Shown: positions 51,356 through 61,186 of the stretch, one piece after another
Position numbering within the stretch: the first letter of the stretch is position 1
How the letters are laid out: every line of letters starts with the position of its first letter
Assembly: GCA_016716275.1 (NCBI GenBank)
Contig: JADJWR010000002.1
Coordinates: 682,001 to 746,000 of the forward strand
Source: Burkholderiales bacterium
Lineage (GTDB): Bacteria; Pseudomonadota; Gammaproteobacteria; Burkholderiales; Burkholderiaceae_F
Direction of reading: 5' to 3'
DNA length: 64,000 nucleotides
Made by a program: the position numbers and the translations under genes
The notes under the pieces: model-generated
Database searches by the model: none
What the model was told of the DNA's origin: nothing
The model's input: the letters and a program-made list of their open reading frames with translations, nothing else

Positions 51356-53401
51356 ATGCCCGACGCCACCACGCCACCGCTGCCGCTGCGCGAGCAGATG
51401 TGCAATGCGCTGCGGGCGCTGGCGATGGACGCCGTGCAGAAGGCCAACTCAGGCCATCCGGGCATGCCGATGGGGATGGCGGAGGTGGCGCTGGCGCTCT
51501 GGCACCGGCACCTGGTGCACAACCCGGCCGACCCGCAGTGGCTCGACCGCGACCGTTTCGTGCTGTCCAACGGGCACGGCTCGATGCTGCTGTATTCACT
51601 GCTGCACCTGACCGGCTACGACCTGCCGATGGTGCAGCTGTCGGCGTTCCGCCAGCTTCACAGCCGCACGCCGGGACATCCCGAGGTTGGACTGACGCCC
51701 GGCGTCGAGACGACCACCGGACCGCTCGGGCAGGGACTGGCCAACGCGGTCGGGATGGCGCTGGCGGAGCAGCTTCTTGCCGCCGAGTTCAATCGCCCGG
51801 ATTTCCCGATCGTCGATCACCGCACCTACGTGTTTGCCGGCGACGGCTGCCTGATGGAGGGTATCTCGCACGAGGCCGCGTCGCTGGCCGGCACCTGGCG
51901 GCTGCACAAGCTCGTCGTCATCTACGACGACAACGGCATCTCGATCGACGGCGAGGTGAAGCACTGGTTCACCGACGACACCGCCGCGCGCTTCCGCGCC
52001 TACGGCTGGAACGTCATCGGGCCGGTCGACGGGCACGACGTCGACGCGGTCGACCGGGCGATCGTCGGGGCGCGCGACGCTCGCCGGCCGTCGCTGATCG
52101 TCGCGCGCACCGTCATCGGCAAGGGCTCGCCGAACCGCGCCGGCAGCGAGAAGGCGCACGGCGAGGCGCTCGGCGAGCGTGAGGTGGCGGCGACGCGGGC
52201 GGCGATCGGCTGGCACCACGCGCCGTTCGACGTGCCGGCGCCGGTCGCCGCCGGCTGGAGCGCGCGTGCCGCGGGCGGCCGCCGGCAGGCGCAGTGGAAC
52301 GAGCTGTTCGCCGGCTACCAGCGGCGCCATCCGGCGCTGGCGGCGGAGTATCGCCGGCGAATGCGCGGCGAGCTGCCGACCGGTTTCGCCGAGGCGGTGG
52401 CGCAGGCGGCGGCCTCGATGCACGACAAGCGCGAGTCGGTGGCGACCCGCAAGGCTTCGCAGCTGGCGATCGAGCGACTGGCCGAGGTGCTGCCGGAGAT
52501 GATCGGCGGCTCGGCCGACCTCACGGGCAGCAACCTCACACGGTGGGTCAATGCGGCGCCTTTGCGCGTCGGCGATGACGGTTTCTCGCCCGGCCGGCAT
52601 GTCAACTTCGGTGTGCGCGAGTTCGGCATGAGCGCGATCGCCAACGGCATCGCGCTGCACGGCGGCTTCATTGCCTTCGTCGGCACCTTCCTGGTGTTCT
52701 CCGACTACGCGCGCAGCGCGCTGCGCATGGCGGCGTTGATGCGCCAGCGGGTGGTGTTCGTCTTCACGCACGACTCGATCGGCCTGGGCGAGGACGGGCC
52801 GACCCACCAGGCCGTCGAGCACGCGGCGAGCCTGCGGTTGATCCCCAACATGGACGTCTGGCGGCCCTGCGACACGGTCGAAACGCTGCTCGCCTGGGCG
52901 CACGCGGTCGAGCGGCGCGACGGACCGACCTCGCTGCTGCTGTCGCGCCAGTCGGTGCCGTATCTGCGCCGGCAGGTCGGCCAGGACGACGTCCGTCGCG
53001 GCGCCTACGTCATCAGCGAAGCGGCGGGCGGAGTTGGCCAGGCGCGGGCGGTGCTGATCGCCACCGGCTCGGAAGTGGCGCTGGCGATGCAGGCCCAGGA
53101 TCGACTGGCGCAGGCCGGCGTGCCGGTGCGTGTGGTGTCGATGCCGTCGACCACGGTGTTCGACCGGCAGGACGCAGCCTACAAGTCGGCCGTGCTGCCC
53201 GAAGGGCTGCCGCGGGTGGCGATCGAAGCCGGCGTCACCGATTTCTGGTGGAAGTACGTTCGCGCCGGCGGCGCGGTGCTCGGCGTCGACCGCTTCGGCG
53301 AGTCGGCTCCGGCGGCGGACGTGTACAAGCACTTCGGACTGACGGTCGAGAATCTCGTCGCGACCGTCGAGGCCGTCTTATCCCGGGAGAGCAAGTCATG
53401 A
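51356..53401 (+). CDS. tkt: Transketolase
   Basis: Transketolase transfers two-carbon units between sugar phosphates with thiamine diphosphate. The 681-residue protein has the usual length and shows KANSGHPGMPMGMAEVA near the start, GPLGQGLANAVGMA, the ThDP/Mg motif GDGCLMEGISHEA...DDNGISIDG, and the pyrimidine domain with THDSIGLGEDGPTHQ. The start is ATG 51356 (MPDATTPPLPLREQMCNAL). Its stop overlaps the gap start (ATGA). This tkt-gap order with pgk-pyk-fba close by is typical of betaproteobacteria. Confidence 0.97.
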   Translation: MPDATTPPLPLREQMCNALRALAMDAVQKANSGHPGMPMGMAEVALALWHRHLVHNPADPQWLDRDRFVLSNGHGSMLLYSLLHLTGYDLPMVQLSAFRQLHSRTPGHPEVGLTPGVETTTGPLGQGLANAVGMALAEQLLAAEFNRPDFPIVDHRTYVFAGDGCLMEGISHEAASLAGTWRLHKLVVIYDDNGISIDGEVKHWFTDDTAARFRAYGWNVIGPVDGHDVDAVDRAIVGARDARRPSLIVARTVIGKGSPNRAGSEKAHGEALGEREVAATRAAIGWHHAPFDVPAPVAAGWSARAAGGRRQAQWNELFAGYQRRHPALAAEYRRRMRGELPTGFAEAVAQAAASMHDKRESVATRKASQLAIERLAEVLPEMIGGSADLTGSNLTRWVNAAPLRVGDDGFSPGRHVNFGVREFGMSAIANGIALHGGFIAFVGTFLVFSDYARSALRMAALMRQRVVFVFTHDSIGLGEDGPTHQAVEHAASLRLIPNMDVWRPCDTVETLLAWAHAVERRDGPTSLLLSRQSVPYLRRQVGQDDVRRGAYVISEAAGGVGQARAVLIATGSEVALAMQAQDRLAQAGVPVRVVSMPSTTVFDRQDAAYKSAVLPEGLPRVAIEAGVTDFWWKYVRAGGAVLGVDRFGESAPAADVYKHFGLTVENLVATVEAVLSRESKS

Positions 53402-54408
53402 CGATCAAGGTTGCCATCAACGGCTATGGCCGCATCGGCCGCAACATCCTCCGCGCCCACTACGAGGGCGGCAAGAAGCACGACATCCAGATCGTCGCGA
53501 TCAACGACCTGGGCGACACCAAGATCAACGCCCACCTGACCAAGTACGACACGGCGCACGGCAAGTTTCCCGGCACCGTGGCGATCGACGGCGACTCGCT
53601 GGTCGTCAACGGCGACCGGATCCGCGTGTTGTCGAACCGCGATCCGTCGCAGCTGCCGTGGAAGGATCTCGGTGTCGACGTCGTGCACGAGTGCACCGGC
53701 TTCTTCACCAGCAAGGAGAAGGCCTCGGCGCACCTGAAGGCCGGCGCGAAGAAGGTGATCATTTCGGCGCCCGGCGGCAAGGACGTCGACGGCACCATCG
53801 TCTACGGCGTCAATCACCGCCTGCTTTCGGCCGCGCACTCGGTGATCTCGAACGCCTCGTGCACCACCAACTGCCTGGCGCCGATGGTCAAGCCGCTGCA
53901 CGAGAAGATCGGCCTGGTCAACGGCCTGATGACGACGATCCACGCCTACACCAACGACCAGGTGCTGACCGACGTGTATCACGAGGACCTGCGCCGCGCG
54001 CGCGCCGCCGCGCACAACATGATCCCGACCAAGACCGGCGCCGCGGCGGCCGTCGGCCTGGTGCTGCCGGAACTGAACGGCAAGCTCGACGGCTACGCCA
54101 TCCGCGTGCCGACGATCAACGTGTCGATCGTCGACCTGTCATTCGTCGCCGGCCGCGACACCACGGTCGACGAGGTCAACGCGATCATGAAGGCTGCGGC
54201 CGACGGCGAACTGAAGGGCATCCTCGGCTACAACACCGAACCGCTGGTCTCCAGCGACTTCAACCACGACCCGCGTTCGAGCATCTTCGAGGCCACCCTG
54301 ACCAAGGTCTCCGGCCGCCTGGTCAAGGTTTCCTCCTGGTACGACAACGAATGGGGTTTCAGCAATCGAATGCTGGACACCACGGTGGCGCTGATGGGCG
54401 CACGCTGA
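53398..54408 (+). CDS. gap: Type I glyceraldehyde-3-phosphate dehydrogenase
   Basis: GAPDH oxidises glyceraldehyde-3-phosphate with NAD and phosphate. The 336-residue protein has NGYGRIGRN (NAD binding), the catalytic Cys155 in SNASCTTNCLAP, the catalytic His in TTIHAYTNDQ, and DLSFVAGRDTT. The residue after the second beta strand (AINDLGD) has Asp, favouring NAD over NADP. GGGAGA precedes the ATG, which overlaps the tkt stop. Confidence 0.97.
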   Translation: MTIKVAINGYGRIGRNILRAHYEGGKKHDIQIVAINDLGDTKINAHLTKYDTAHGKFPGTVAIDGDSLVVNGDRIRVLSNRDPSQLPWKDLGVDVVHECTGFFTSKEKASAHLKAGAKKVIISAPGGKDVDGTIVYGVNHRLLSAAHSVISNASCTTNCLAPMVKPLHEKIGLVNGLMTTIHAYTNDQVLTDVYHEDLRRARAAAHNMIPTKTGAAAAVGLVLPELNGKLDGYAIRVPTINVSIVDLSFVAGRDTTVDEVNAIMKAAADGELKGILGYNTEPLVSSDFNHDPRSSIFEATLTKVSGRLVKVSSWYDNEWGFSNRMLDTTVALMGAR

Positions 54409-54583
54409 GGCGGCGATCGTGCTGACCGCGGCCGGCCGATCGGCCTGGCCCGGATCGCGCCGTCTGCCGCGCGCCGCCCCTGGAACGAGTTCCGCTCGCG
54501 GCAGTCGAAAGCTGGCCGCCGCGCGCCGATGTCATCTTTTTCGGGCTGCGGCGCGTTGCGTCGAAACACCGACTGGAGAGGCG

Positions 54584-56518
54584 ATGAAGTCGCTCAGGAC
54601 CTGGCTTGCCGTGCTGTGCCTTGCGGCGAGCAGCGCAACCGCGCTGGCGCAGCAGCCGCACCTGCGCGCGTCTGCCGACGCGGAAACCGCGCGCGTCATC
54701 GTCAGGTTCCGCGACCAGACGGCAGCGGCGCCGGCTGCGCGGCAGTCGCCGAGCGCGCGCACCCGCATCGATGAACTCTCGGCGCGACAGGCGCTGACGC
54801 TGAAACTCGCCCGCAGCGTTTCGGAACGCACGCACGCGGTCTGGCTCGAGCGACCGCTGCGCGGTCGCGAACTCGACCGCCTGCTGCAGCGGCTCGCCGC
54901 CGACCCGGCGGTCGAGTACGCGGTGGCCGACAGGCGCAAGTACCGCGCTGCCGTCGCGAACGATCCGCTGTTCAACCAGACGGCGCAGACCGGGCAATGG
55001 TGGCTGACCACGCCCAACGGCACGTTCGTCTCCGCCATCGACGGCCCGGCTGCCTGGGACCTCACCGTTGGCGATCCCGGCATCGTGGTGGCGGTGCTCG
55101 ACACCGGCGCGATGTTCGATCATCCCGATCTCGGTCGGGCCGAGCAGGGCGGCAAGCTGCTGCCCGGCTACGACTTCGTCGGCGGCGTCGGCGGCGCCGA
55201 TGCCGTCAAGGTGGCCAACGACGGCGACGGCCGCGACGCCGACGCCGGCGATCCGGGCGACTGGATCGACGCCGCCGATCGCCGGGAGGCCCTGTTCGCC
55301 GACTGCGAGCTTTCGGACAGCTCCTGGCACGGCGTGCACATCGCCGGAATCATCGGCGCGCTTTCGAACAACGGCACCGGTGGCGCAGGCATCGGCTGGG
55401 ACACGCCGGTCCTGCCGGTGCGCGTGCTCGGCAAGTGCTTCGGCTACGACTCCGACATCATCGCCGGCATGCGCTGGGCCGCCGGCCTGCAGGTGCCGGG
55501 CGTCCCGACCAATGCGACGCCGGCGCGCGTGGTGAACCTGAGTCTAGGCGCGCTCGAGCAATGCACCGCGCCGTACAGCAGCGCGGTCGAGGAGCTTCGC
55601 CTGCGCAACGTCCTGGTGGTCGCCGCCGCCGGCAATGACGGCGTCGGCGAGGTCACGGCGCCGGGCAACTGTCCCGGCGTCGTCTCCGTGACGGCGCTGC
55701 GCCACGTCGGAACGAAGGTGGGCTTCGCCAATTACGGCGCCGGCGTTACCATCGCGGCGCCCGGCGGCAACTGCGTCAACGTGGGCGCCAACGAGCCGTG
55801 CCTGTACCCGATCATCTCGTCCGACAATGCCGGCGCGAAGCAGCCCGGGGCGATGATCTACGGCGGCAAGCTCGGCACCAGTTTCTCGACGCCGATGGTC
55901 GCCGGCGTGGCGGCGCTGATGCTCAGCCGTGACCCGCTGCTGGCCAACGACGAGCTGATCGCCCGCCTGCGCCTGACGACGCGGGTGTTCCCGCCCGCCG
56001 ATCCGACACTGTTCGCCTGCTCCGACCCGCTTTTTGTCGCCGACGATCAGGGCAATCTGCCCAACGACGGCCAGTGCAACTGCACCTCGACCTCGTGCGG
56101 CGAAGGGATGCTCGATGCCGGCCGGGCGGTGCGCGCGGCGACCAACGCGGTCGCGGTGGTCTTCGGTCCGTCCGAAGGCGCGCAGGGCCAGCCGGCGACC
56201 TTCGACGGCTCACGCAGCCTGCCGGCGCCGCGCCAGCAGCTGACCTCCTTCCGCTGGTCGGTGGTCGACGGCCCGGCGGGCGGAGCGTTCAGCGCTCCGG
56301 CTGCGTCGATCACGCAGTTCACCGGCAGCACCGGTCAGTACACGTTGCGGCTGGCGATCGCCGACAGCGCCAACACGGTCGACAGCTACGACTTCACGCT
56401 GTCCGTCGGCGCCAGCGGCGGCAGCGGCGGCGACGGCGGCGGTGGTGCGCTGTCGCCGCTCGAGCTGCTGCTGCTGGCGGCGGCACTGGTGATTTCCCGC
56501 CGTCGCGCGCGCGACTGA
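54584..56518 (+). CDS. Exported subtilisin-like protease (S8) with GlyGly-CTERM tail
   Basis: The 644-residue precursor starts at ATG 54584 with GGAGAG upstream. It has a signal peptide (LAVLCLAASSATALAQ), an inhibitor-like propeptide (about 35-115) and an S8 domain. The triad is Asp173 (VAVLDTGAMFDHPDL), His249 (SWHGVHIAG) and Ser433 (GTSFSTPMVAG). A Cys-rich stretch (CSDP, CNCTSTSC) and a PKD-like beta domain follow. The end is SGGSGGDGGGG, a hydrophobic helix (LELLLLAAALVI) and RRRARD, the GlyGly-CTERM pattern processed by rhombosortase. The next gene encodes such an enzyme. It is likely a surface or secreted protease. Confidence 0.9.
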   Translation: MKSLRTWLAVLCLAASSATALAQQPHLRASADAETARVIVRFRDQTAAAPAARQSPSARTRIDELSARQALTLKLARSVSERTHAVWLERPLRGRELDRLLQRLAADPAVEYAVADRRKYRAAVANDPLFNQTAQTGQWWLTTPNGTFVSAIDGPAAWDLTVGDPGIVVAVLDTGAMFDHPDLGRAEQGGKLLPGYDFVGGVGGADAVKVANDGDGRDADAGDPGDWIDAADRREALFADCELSDSSWHGVHIAGIIGALSNNGTGGAGIGWDTPVLPVRVLGKCFGYDSDIIAGMRWAAGLQVPGVPTNATPARVVNLSLGALEQCTAPYSSAVEELRLRNVLVVAAAGNDGVGEVTAPGNCPGVVSVTALRHVGTKVGFANYGAGVTIAAPGGNCVNVGANEPCLYPIISSDNAGAKQPGAMIYGGKLGTSFSTPMVAGVAALMLSRDPLLANDELIARLRLTTRVFPPADPTLFACSDPLFVADDQGNLPNDGQCNCTSTSCGEGMLDAGRAVRAATNAVAVVFGPSEGAQGQPATFDGSRSLPAPRQQLTSFRWSVVDGPAGGAFSAPAASITQFTGSTGQYTLRLAIADSANTVDSYDFTLSVGASGGSGGDGGGGALSPLELLLLAAALVISRRRARD

Positions 56519-56528
56519 CCGACGGCCG

Positions 56529-57134
56529 TCAGCGCGAGCGCGCTGCGAAGTACACGCCCAGGGCCGTGCCGGCGATCGCGCCGATCAGGTGAGCCTGCGG
56601 GACGGTGGAAACGCCGAGCCAGTCCGCGTAGGCGGTGACGCCGCCGCGCGGAAGATCGACCGCCACCTTGATCCAGCCGGCAACGACGAGCGCCAATGGC
56701 AGCAGCGCCATCGAGCGCGGTCGCCTGCGGGCGGACCTTGCGAGCGCAACGGTGGCGCCGGCGAAGAACAGTGCGTGCAGCGCGCCGGAGGCGCCGCGGT
56801 ACCAGGCGATGGCCGGATAGCCGGCGGCAAGGGCGAGCGACACCGCCGCGGCGCCAAGCGCCAGCGCCAGCAACTGCCGGGCGACCGACAGGCGCGGCGC
56901 AAAGAGGTAGGACAGCAGGACCCAGGCCCCGGCGTTGGCGAGCGCGTGCATCCAGTTGACGTGCACGAGGTGCCCGGTCAACAGGCGCCACGGTTCGGCC
57001 GACAGCGCCGAGCGGCGATATTCGAGGAACGGCGCGACGGTGGGCATCGCCTGCAGCAGCAGCAGCAGCGCGCTGCCGGCCAGTGCCGCCAGCAAGGGTG
57101 GCCGCAGCGGCAGCATGGGCGGCGTCGTACGCAT
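56529..57134 (-). CDS. Rhombosortase (rhomboid-family intramembrane protease)
   Basis: The 201-residue protein has about six membrane helices. The rhomboid dyad is Ser116 (YRGASGALHALFFAG) and His182 (VPQAHLIGAIAG), with WRLLTGHLVHVNWMHALANAGAW in the first loop region (residues 49-71). The short size, the GHL-H-N-W-H segment and the GxSGxLH motif fit the rhombosortase (RrtA) branch, which cleaves GlyGly-CTERM proteins. Its only visible candidate substrate is the convergent S8 protease, whose stop is 10 bp away. It diverges from pgk. Confidence 0.82.
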   Translation of the reverse strand: MRTTPPMLPLRPPLLAALAGSALLLLLQAMPTVAPFLEYRRSALSAEPWRLLTGHLVHVNWMHALANAGAWVLLSYLFAPRLSVARQLLALALGAAAVSLALAAGYPAIAWYRGASGALHALFFAGATVALARSARRRPRSMALLPLALVVAGWIKVAVDLPRGGVTAYADWLGVSTVPQAHLIGAIAGTALGVYFAARSR

Positions 57135-57204
57135 TGGGCGATGATGCCTCGGCAGGCGCGGCGCAGGTACCGCTGGGGCGCGCCGGCAGGCGGGAGCGGC
57201 TTCG

Positions 57205-57210
57205 TATAAT
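57205..57210 (+). promoter_or_regulatory. -10 element of pgk
   Basis: A perfect TATAAT lies 87 bp upstream of the pgk ATG. No good -35 box is visible. The implied leader is about 80 nt. Confidence 0.45.
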
Positions 57211-57297
57211 CGTCGTGCCTTGGGCGGGTGTCCATCGCAGCCGGCCTCCGGACGGTGGCCCGCGCCTCCTCGAGTCCCTTCCTCCGGCCTGCTCGCC

Positions 57298-58500
57298 ATG
57301 AAAGTCAAACTCCTCTCCGACCTGGCCGCGGCGCGTGCGCTTGCCGGCAAGCGCGTGTTCATCCGCTCGGATCTGAACGTACCGCAGGACGACGCGGGCA
57401 ACATCACCGAGGACACGCGCATCCGTGCCTCGGTGCCGGCGATCCGCATGGCGCTGGATGCCGGTGCGGCGGTGATGGTGACTTCGCACCTCGGCCGGCC
57501 GACCGAAGGCGAATTCAAGCCGGCGGACTCGCTGGCGCCGGTGGCACGAAGGCTCGGCGAACTGCTCGGCCGCGAGGTGCAACTGCGCGCCGACTGGGTC
57601 GACGGTGTCGACGTCGCGCCCGGCCAGGTGGTGCTGCTGGAGAACTGCCGCGTCAACAAGGGCGAGAAGAAGAACAGCGACGAACTGGCGCGGAAGATGG
57701 CCAGGCTCGCCGACGTCTATGTCAACGATGCCTTCGGCACGGCGCACCGCGCCGAGGCCACCACGCACGGCATCGCCAGGTACGCGCCGATCGCCTGCGC
57801 CGGGCCGCTGCTGGCGGCCGAGATCGAGGCGCTGAGCAAGGCGATCGTCGAGCCGCAGCGGCCGCTGCTGGCGATCGTCGCCGGATCGAAGGTGTCGACC
57901 AAGCTCACCATTCTCGACAACCTGGCGCACAAGGTGGACCTGCTGGTGGTGGGCGGCGGCATCGCCAACACCTTCCTGCTCGCCGAGGGCACCAGGATCG
58001 GCAAGTCGCTGGCCGAAGCCGACCTGGTGCCGGAGTGCCGCAAGGTGCTGCAGACGCTGGCCGCGAAGGGCGGCACGCTGCCGCTGCCGAAGGACGTCGT
58101 GGTGGCGAAGGAGTTCAAGGCGGATGCCGCGGCGACCGTGCGCCGCGCCGACGACGTGCGCGACGACGAGATGATCCTGGACATCGGTCCGGCGAGCACG
58201 CTCGAACTGGCGCGGATCATCAACTCCGCCGGCACCATCATCTGGAACGGGCCGGTCGGCGTGTTCGAGTTCGACGCGTTCGCCAACGGAACGCACCAGA
58301 TGGCGCTGGCCATCGCCGAGGCCACCGCGCGCGGCGCGTTCTCGCTCGCCGGTGGCGGTGACACGCTGGCGGCCATCGCCAAGTACCGGATCGGCGAGCG
58401 GGTCAGCTACATCTCGACCGGTGGCGGTGCCTTCCTCGAGTTCCTCGAAGGAAAGACGCTGCCGGCGATCGAAGTGCTGCAGCAGCGGGCGGGCGATTGA
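57298..58500 (+). CDS. pgk: Phosphoglycerate kinase
   Basis: Pgk interconverts 1,3-bisphosphoglycerate and 3-phosphoglycerate with ADP/ATP. The 400-residue protein has FIRSDLNVPQDDAG, TSHLGRPTEGE, the hinge region and the C-terminal WNGPVGVFEFDAF and GGGDTLAAIAKY nucleotide-binding motifs. The start ATG 57298 (MKVKLLSDL) is chosen over an upstream open frame. pyk follows 74 bp later on the same strand. Confidence 0.97.
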   Translation: MKVKLLSDLAAARALAGKRVFIRSDLNVPQDDAGNITEDTRIRASVPAIRMALDAGAAVMVTSHLGRPTEGEFKPADSLAPVARRLGELLGREVQLRADWVDGVDVAPGQVVLLENCRVNKGEKKNSDELARKMARLADVYVNDAFGTAHRAEATTHGIARYAPIACAGPLLAAEIEALSKAIVEPQRPLLAIVAGSKVSTKLTILDNLAHKVDLLVVGGGIANTFLLAEGTRIGKSLAEADLVPECRKVLQTLAAKGGTLPLPKDVVVAKEFKADAAATVRRADDVRDDEMILDIGPASTLELARIINSAGTIIWNGPVGVFEFDAFANGTHQMALAIAEATARGAFSLAGGGDTLAAIAKYRIGERVSYISTGGGAFLEFLEGKTLPAIEVLQQRAGD

Positions 58501-58574
58501 GCCGATCGACGGCGCGCGCCGCCGCCGAAGGCCGCGCCAGGACGGCGGCGATCAGTCCGGACGTGGAAAGCCAG

Positions 58575-60011
58575 ATGCTACGCAGCACCAAGATCGTTGC
58601 CACGCTCGGGCCGGCTTCCAGCGACCGGCAGGTTCTGGGCCGCATGCTGGCGGCGGGTGTCGACGTCGTGCGCTTGAACTTCTCGCACGGCACGGCGGAG
58701 GATCACCTGGCGCGGGCGCGCCTGGTCCGTGAGGTCGCCGCCGAGTGCGGCCGCGAGGTCGCGATCATGGCCGACCTGCAGGGGCCGAAGATCCGCGTCG
58801 GCAAGTTCGAGGGGGGCAAGGTCGAACTGCAGCCGGGGGCGAGCTTCGTGCTGGATGCCCGCTGCGAACTCGGCGACGCCGGGCGCGCCGGCCTCGACTA
58901 CAAGGACCTGACGAAGGACGTCCGCGCCGGCGACGTGCTGCTGCTCGACGACGGCAGGCTGGTGCTCGACGTGGACCGCGTTGCCGGCGCCGAGATCGTC
59001 ACCACCGTGCGCGTCGGCGGCGAATTGTCGAACAACAAGGGAATCAACCGGCAGGGCGGCGGCCTGTCGGCGCCGGCACTTACCGCGAAGGACGTGCGCG
59101 ACATCGGCACCGCGATCGAGTGTGGCGCCGATTACGTCGCCGTGTCGTTCGTCAGGAGCCGCACCGACGTCGAGATGGCGCGCCGGCTGGTCGCCACCGA
59201 CGGCGAGAAGCGCGGCGTCCGTCCGCTCGTCATCGCCAAGATCGAGCGGGCCGAGGCGATCCCGGTGCTGGCGGAAATCCTCGACGCTGCCGACGGCATC
59301 ATGGTGGCGCGCGGCGACCTGGCAGTCGAGGTCGGCAACGCCGCCGTGCCGGCGCTGCAGAAGCGGATGATCAGGATGGCACGCGAGGCCAACAGGCTGG
59401 CGATCACGGCCACCCAGATGATGGAATCGATGATCGTCAACCCTTCGCCGACCCGCGCCGAGGTGAGCGACGTCGCCAACGCCGTGCTCGACGGCACCGA
59501 CGCGGTGATGCTGTCGGCCGAGACCGCCAGCGGCAGGTACCCGGTCGAGGTGGTCGAGACGATGGCTTCCATCGTGCTGGCGGCCGATCGTTCGGAGACA
59601 CCCGGCCTCGACCAGCAGTTCCTCAACGAGACCTTCACCCGGGTCGACCAGTCGATCGCCTACGGCGCGCTGTTCACCGCCTTTCACCTGCGCTGCGCGG
59701 CGATCGTCGCGCTGACCGAGTCGGGCTCGACCGCGCTGTGGATGAGCCGCCACGACATCGACATCCCGATCTATGCGCTGACGCCGAGCGTCACCACCCA
59801 GCGCCGCCTTGCCCTTTACCGCAACGTTCGGCCGCTGCACTTCTCGATCACCGACGACCGCGACCGGGCGCTGGCGGCGGCCGAGCGGCTGCTGCTCGAG
59901 CGGTCGCGCGTGAAGCCCGGCGAGCTGATCGTGCTGACCTGCGGCGAACCGATGGGGCAGCCGGGGGGCACCAACACGCTGAAGATCGTCAGTGTCGGCA
60001 GTTTCCTGTAG
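58575..60011 (+). CDS. pyk: Pyruvate kinase
   Basis: Pyruvate kinase makes ATP and pyruvate from phosphoenolpyruvate. The 478-residue protein starts MLRSTKIVATLGPAS at ATG 58575 (a TTG at 58497 is in frame but poorly supported). It has RLNFSHGTAEDH, MADLQGPKIRVG, the substrate loop KIERAEAIPVLAEIL, IMVARGDLAVE and ATQMMESMIVNPSPTRAEVSDVANAV (in pieces), and a C-terminal allosteric domain. PPDK, which catalyses the reverse conversion, is encoded 2.3 kb downstream. Confidence 0.97.
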   Translation: MLRSTKIVATLGPASSDRQVLGRMLAAGVDVVRLNFSHGTAEDHLARARLVREVAAECGREVAIMADLQGPKIRVGKFEGGKVELQPGASFVLDARCELGDAGRAGLDYKDLTKDVRAGDVLLLDDGRLVLDVDRVAGAEIVTTVRVGGELSNNKGINRQGGGLSAPALTAKDVRDIGTAIECGADYVAVSFVRSRTDVEMARRLVATDGEKRGVRPLVIAKIERAEAIPVLAEILDAADGIMVARGDLAVEVGNAAVPALQKRMIRMAREANRLAITATQMMESMIVNPSPTRAEVSDVANAVLDGTDAVMLSAETASGRYPVEVVETMASIVLAADRSETPGLDQQFLNETFTRVDQSIAYGALFTAFHLRCAAIVALTESGSTALWMSRHDIDIPIYALTPSVTTQRRLALYRNVRPLHFSITDDRDRALAAAERLLLERSRVKPGELIVLTCGEPMGQPGGTNTLKIVSVGSFL

Positions 60012-60087
60012 CGGCGTCGGCGTGACCCTGGGCAAGGCCGGGCGCCGGGCTTGAACTAGACTTTTTTCGCAACCCCCGGAGGGCAAG

Positions 60088-61152
60088 ATGGCACTGGTAT
60101 CGATGCGGCAGCTTCTCGATCACGCGGCGGAAAACGGCTACGGCATCCCCGCCTTCAACGTCAACAACCTCGAGCAGGTGCAGGCGATCATGGAGGCGGC
60201 CGCCGAAGTCAACGCGCCGGTGATCATGCAGGCCTCGGCCGGCGCGCGGAAGTACGCCGGCGAGAAGTTCCTCGCCCACCTGATCCAGGCGGCGATCGAG
60301 AGCTACCCGGCTATTCCGGTCGCCATGCACCAGGACCACGGCGCCTCGCCGGCGGTGTGCGAAGGCGCGATCAAGCTCGGCTTCTCCAGCGTGATGATGG
60401 ACGGCTCGCTGAAGGAGGACGGCAAGACGGTGGCCGATTACGACTACAACTGGCAGGTGACCAGGAAGGTGGTCGACATGGCGCACGCGCTCGGCGTCAG
60501 CGTCGAGGGCGAACTGGGCTGCCTCGGTTCGCTGGAGACGATGCGCGGCGACAAGGAAGACGGCCATGGCGCCGAGATCACGATGACCAAGGAGATGCTG
60601 CTCACGGACCCGGACCAGGCCGCCGACTTCGTCAAGCGCACGCAGCTCGACGCGCTGGCGATCGCCATCGGCACCTCGCACGGCGCCTACAAGTTCACCC
60701 GCAAGCCGACCGGCGACATCCTGGCGATCGAGCGGATCAAGGCGATCCACCGCCGCATTCCCAACACCCACCTGGTGATGCACGGATCGTCGAGCGTGCC
60801 GCAGGACCTGCTGGAGGAAATCCGCAGGTATGGCGGCCAGATGAAGGAGACCTACGGCGTGCCGGTCGAGGAGATCCAGGAGGCGATCAAGCACGGCGTG
60901 CGCAAGGTCAACATCGACACCGACATCCGGCTGGCGATGACCGCCGCCACGCGCAGGTTCCTGGCCGAGAACCCAGGCCACTTCGACCCGCGTGACTTCC
61001 TCAAGCCGGCGCGCGCCGCGGCCAGGAAGATCTGCCGGGAGCGCTACCTGCAGTTCGGCTGCGAGGGGCAGGCCGGCAGGATCCAGCCGCTGCCGCTCGC
61101 CGTGGTGGCGCAGAAGTACAACAGCGGCGAACTGAGCCAGCACGTGCACTGA
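60088..61152 (+). CDS. fba: Class II fructose-bisphosphate aldolase
   Basis: This zinc-dependent aldolase cleaves or forms fructose-1,6-bisphosphate. The 354-residue protein begins MALVSMRQLLDHAAENGYG with GGAGG 5 nt before the ATG (60078-60082). It has the catalytic Asp and zinc His in MHQDHGASP, the Glu in EGELGCLG, zinc His residues in GTSHGAYKF and VMHGSSSVP, and NIDTDIRLA. The length and sequence fit the class IIB Calvin-type group common in proteobacteria. The 76-bp gap from pyk holds a weak TAGACT -10 (60056-60061). Confidence 0.97.
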   Translation: MALVSMRQLLDHAAENGYGIPAFNVNNLEQVQAIMEAAAEVNAPVIMQASAGARKYAGEKFLAHLIQAAIESYPAIPVAMHQDHGASPAVCEGAIKLGFSSVMMDGSLKEDGKTVADYDYNWQVTRKVVDMAHALGVSVEGELGCLGSLETMRGDKEDGHGAEITMTKEMLLTDPDQAADFVKRTQLDALAIAIGTSHGAYKFTRKPTGDILAIERIKAIHRRIPNTHLVMHGSSSVPQDLLEEIRRYGGQMKETYGVPVEEIQEAIKHGVRKVNIDTDIRLAMTAATRRFLAENPGHFDPRDFLKPARAAARKICRERYLQFGCEGQAGRIQPLPLAVVAQKYNSGELSQHVH

Positions 61153-61186
61153 GCCACTGATCGGCCGGCGGGCCGGGAGATGGACG

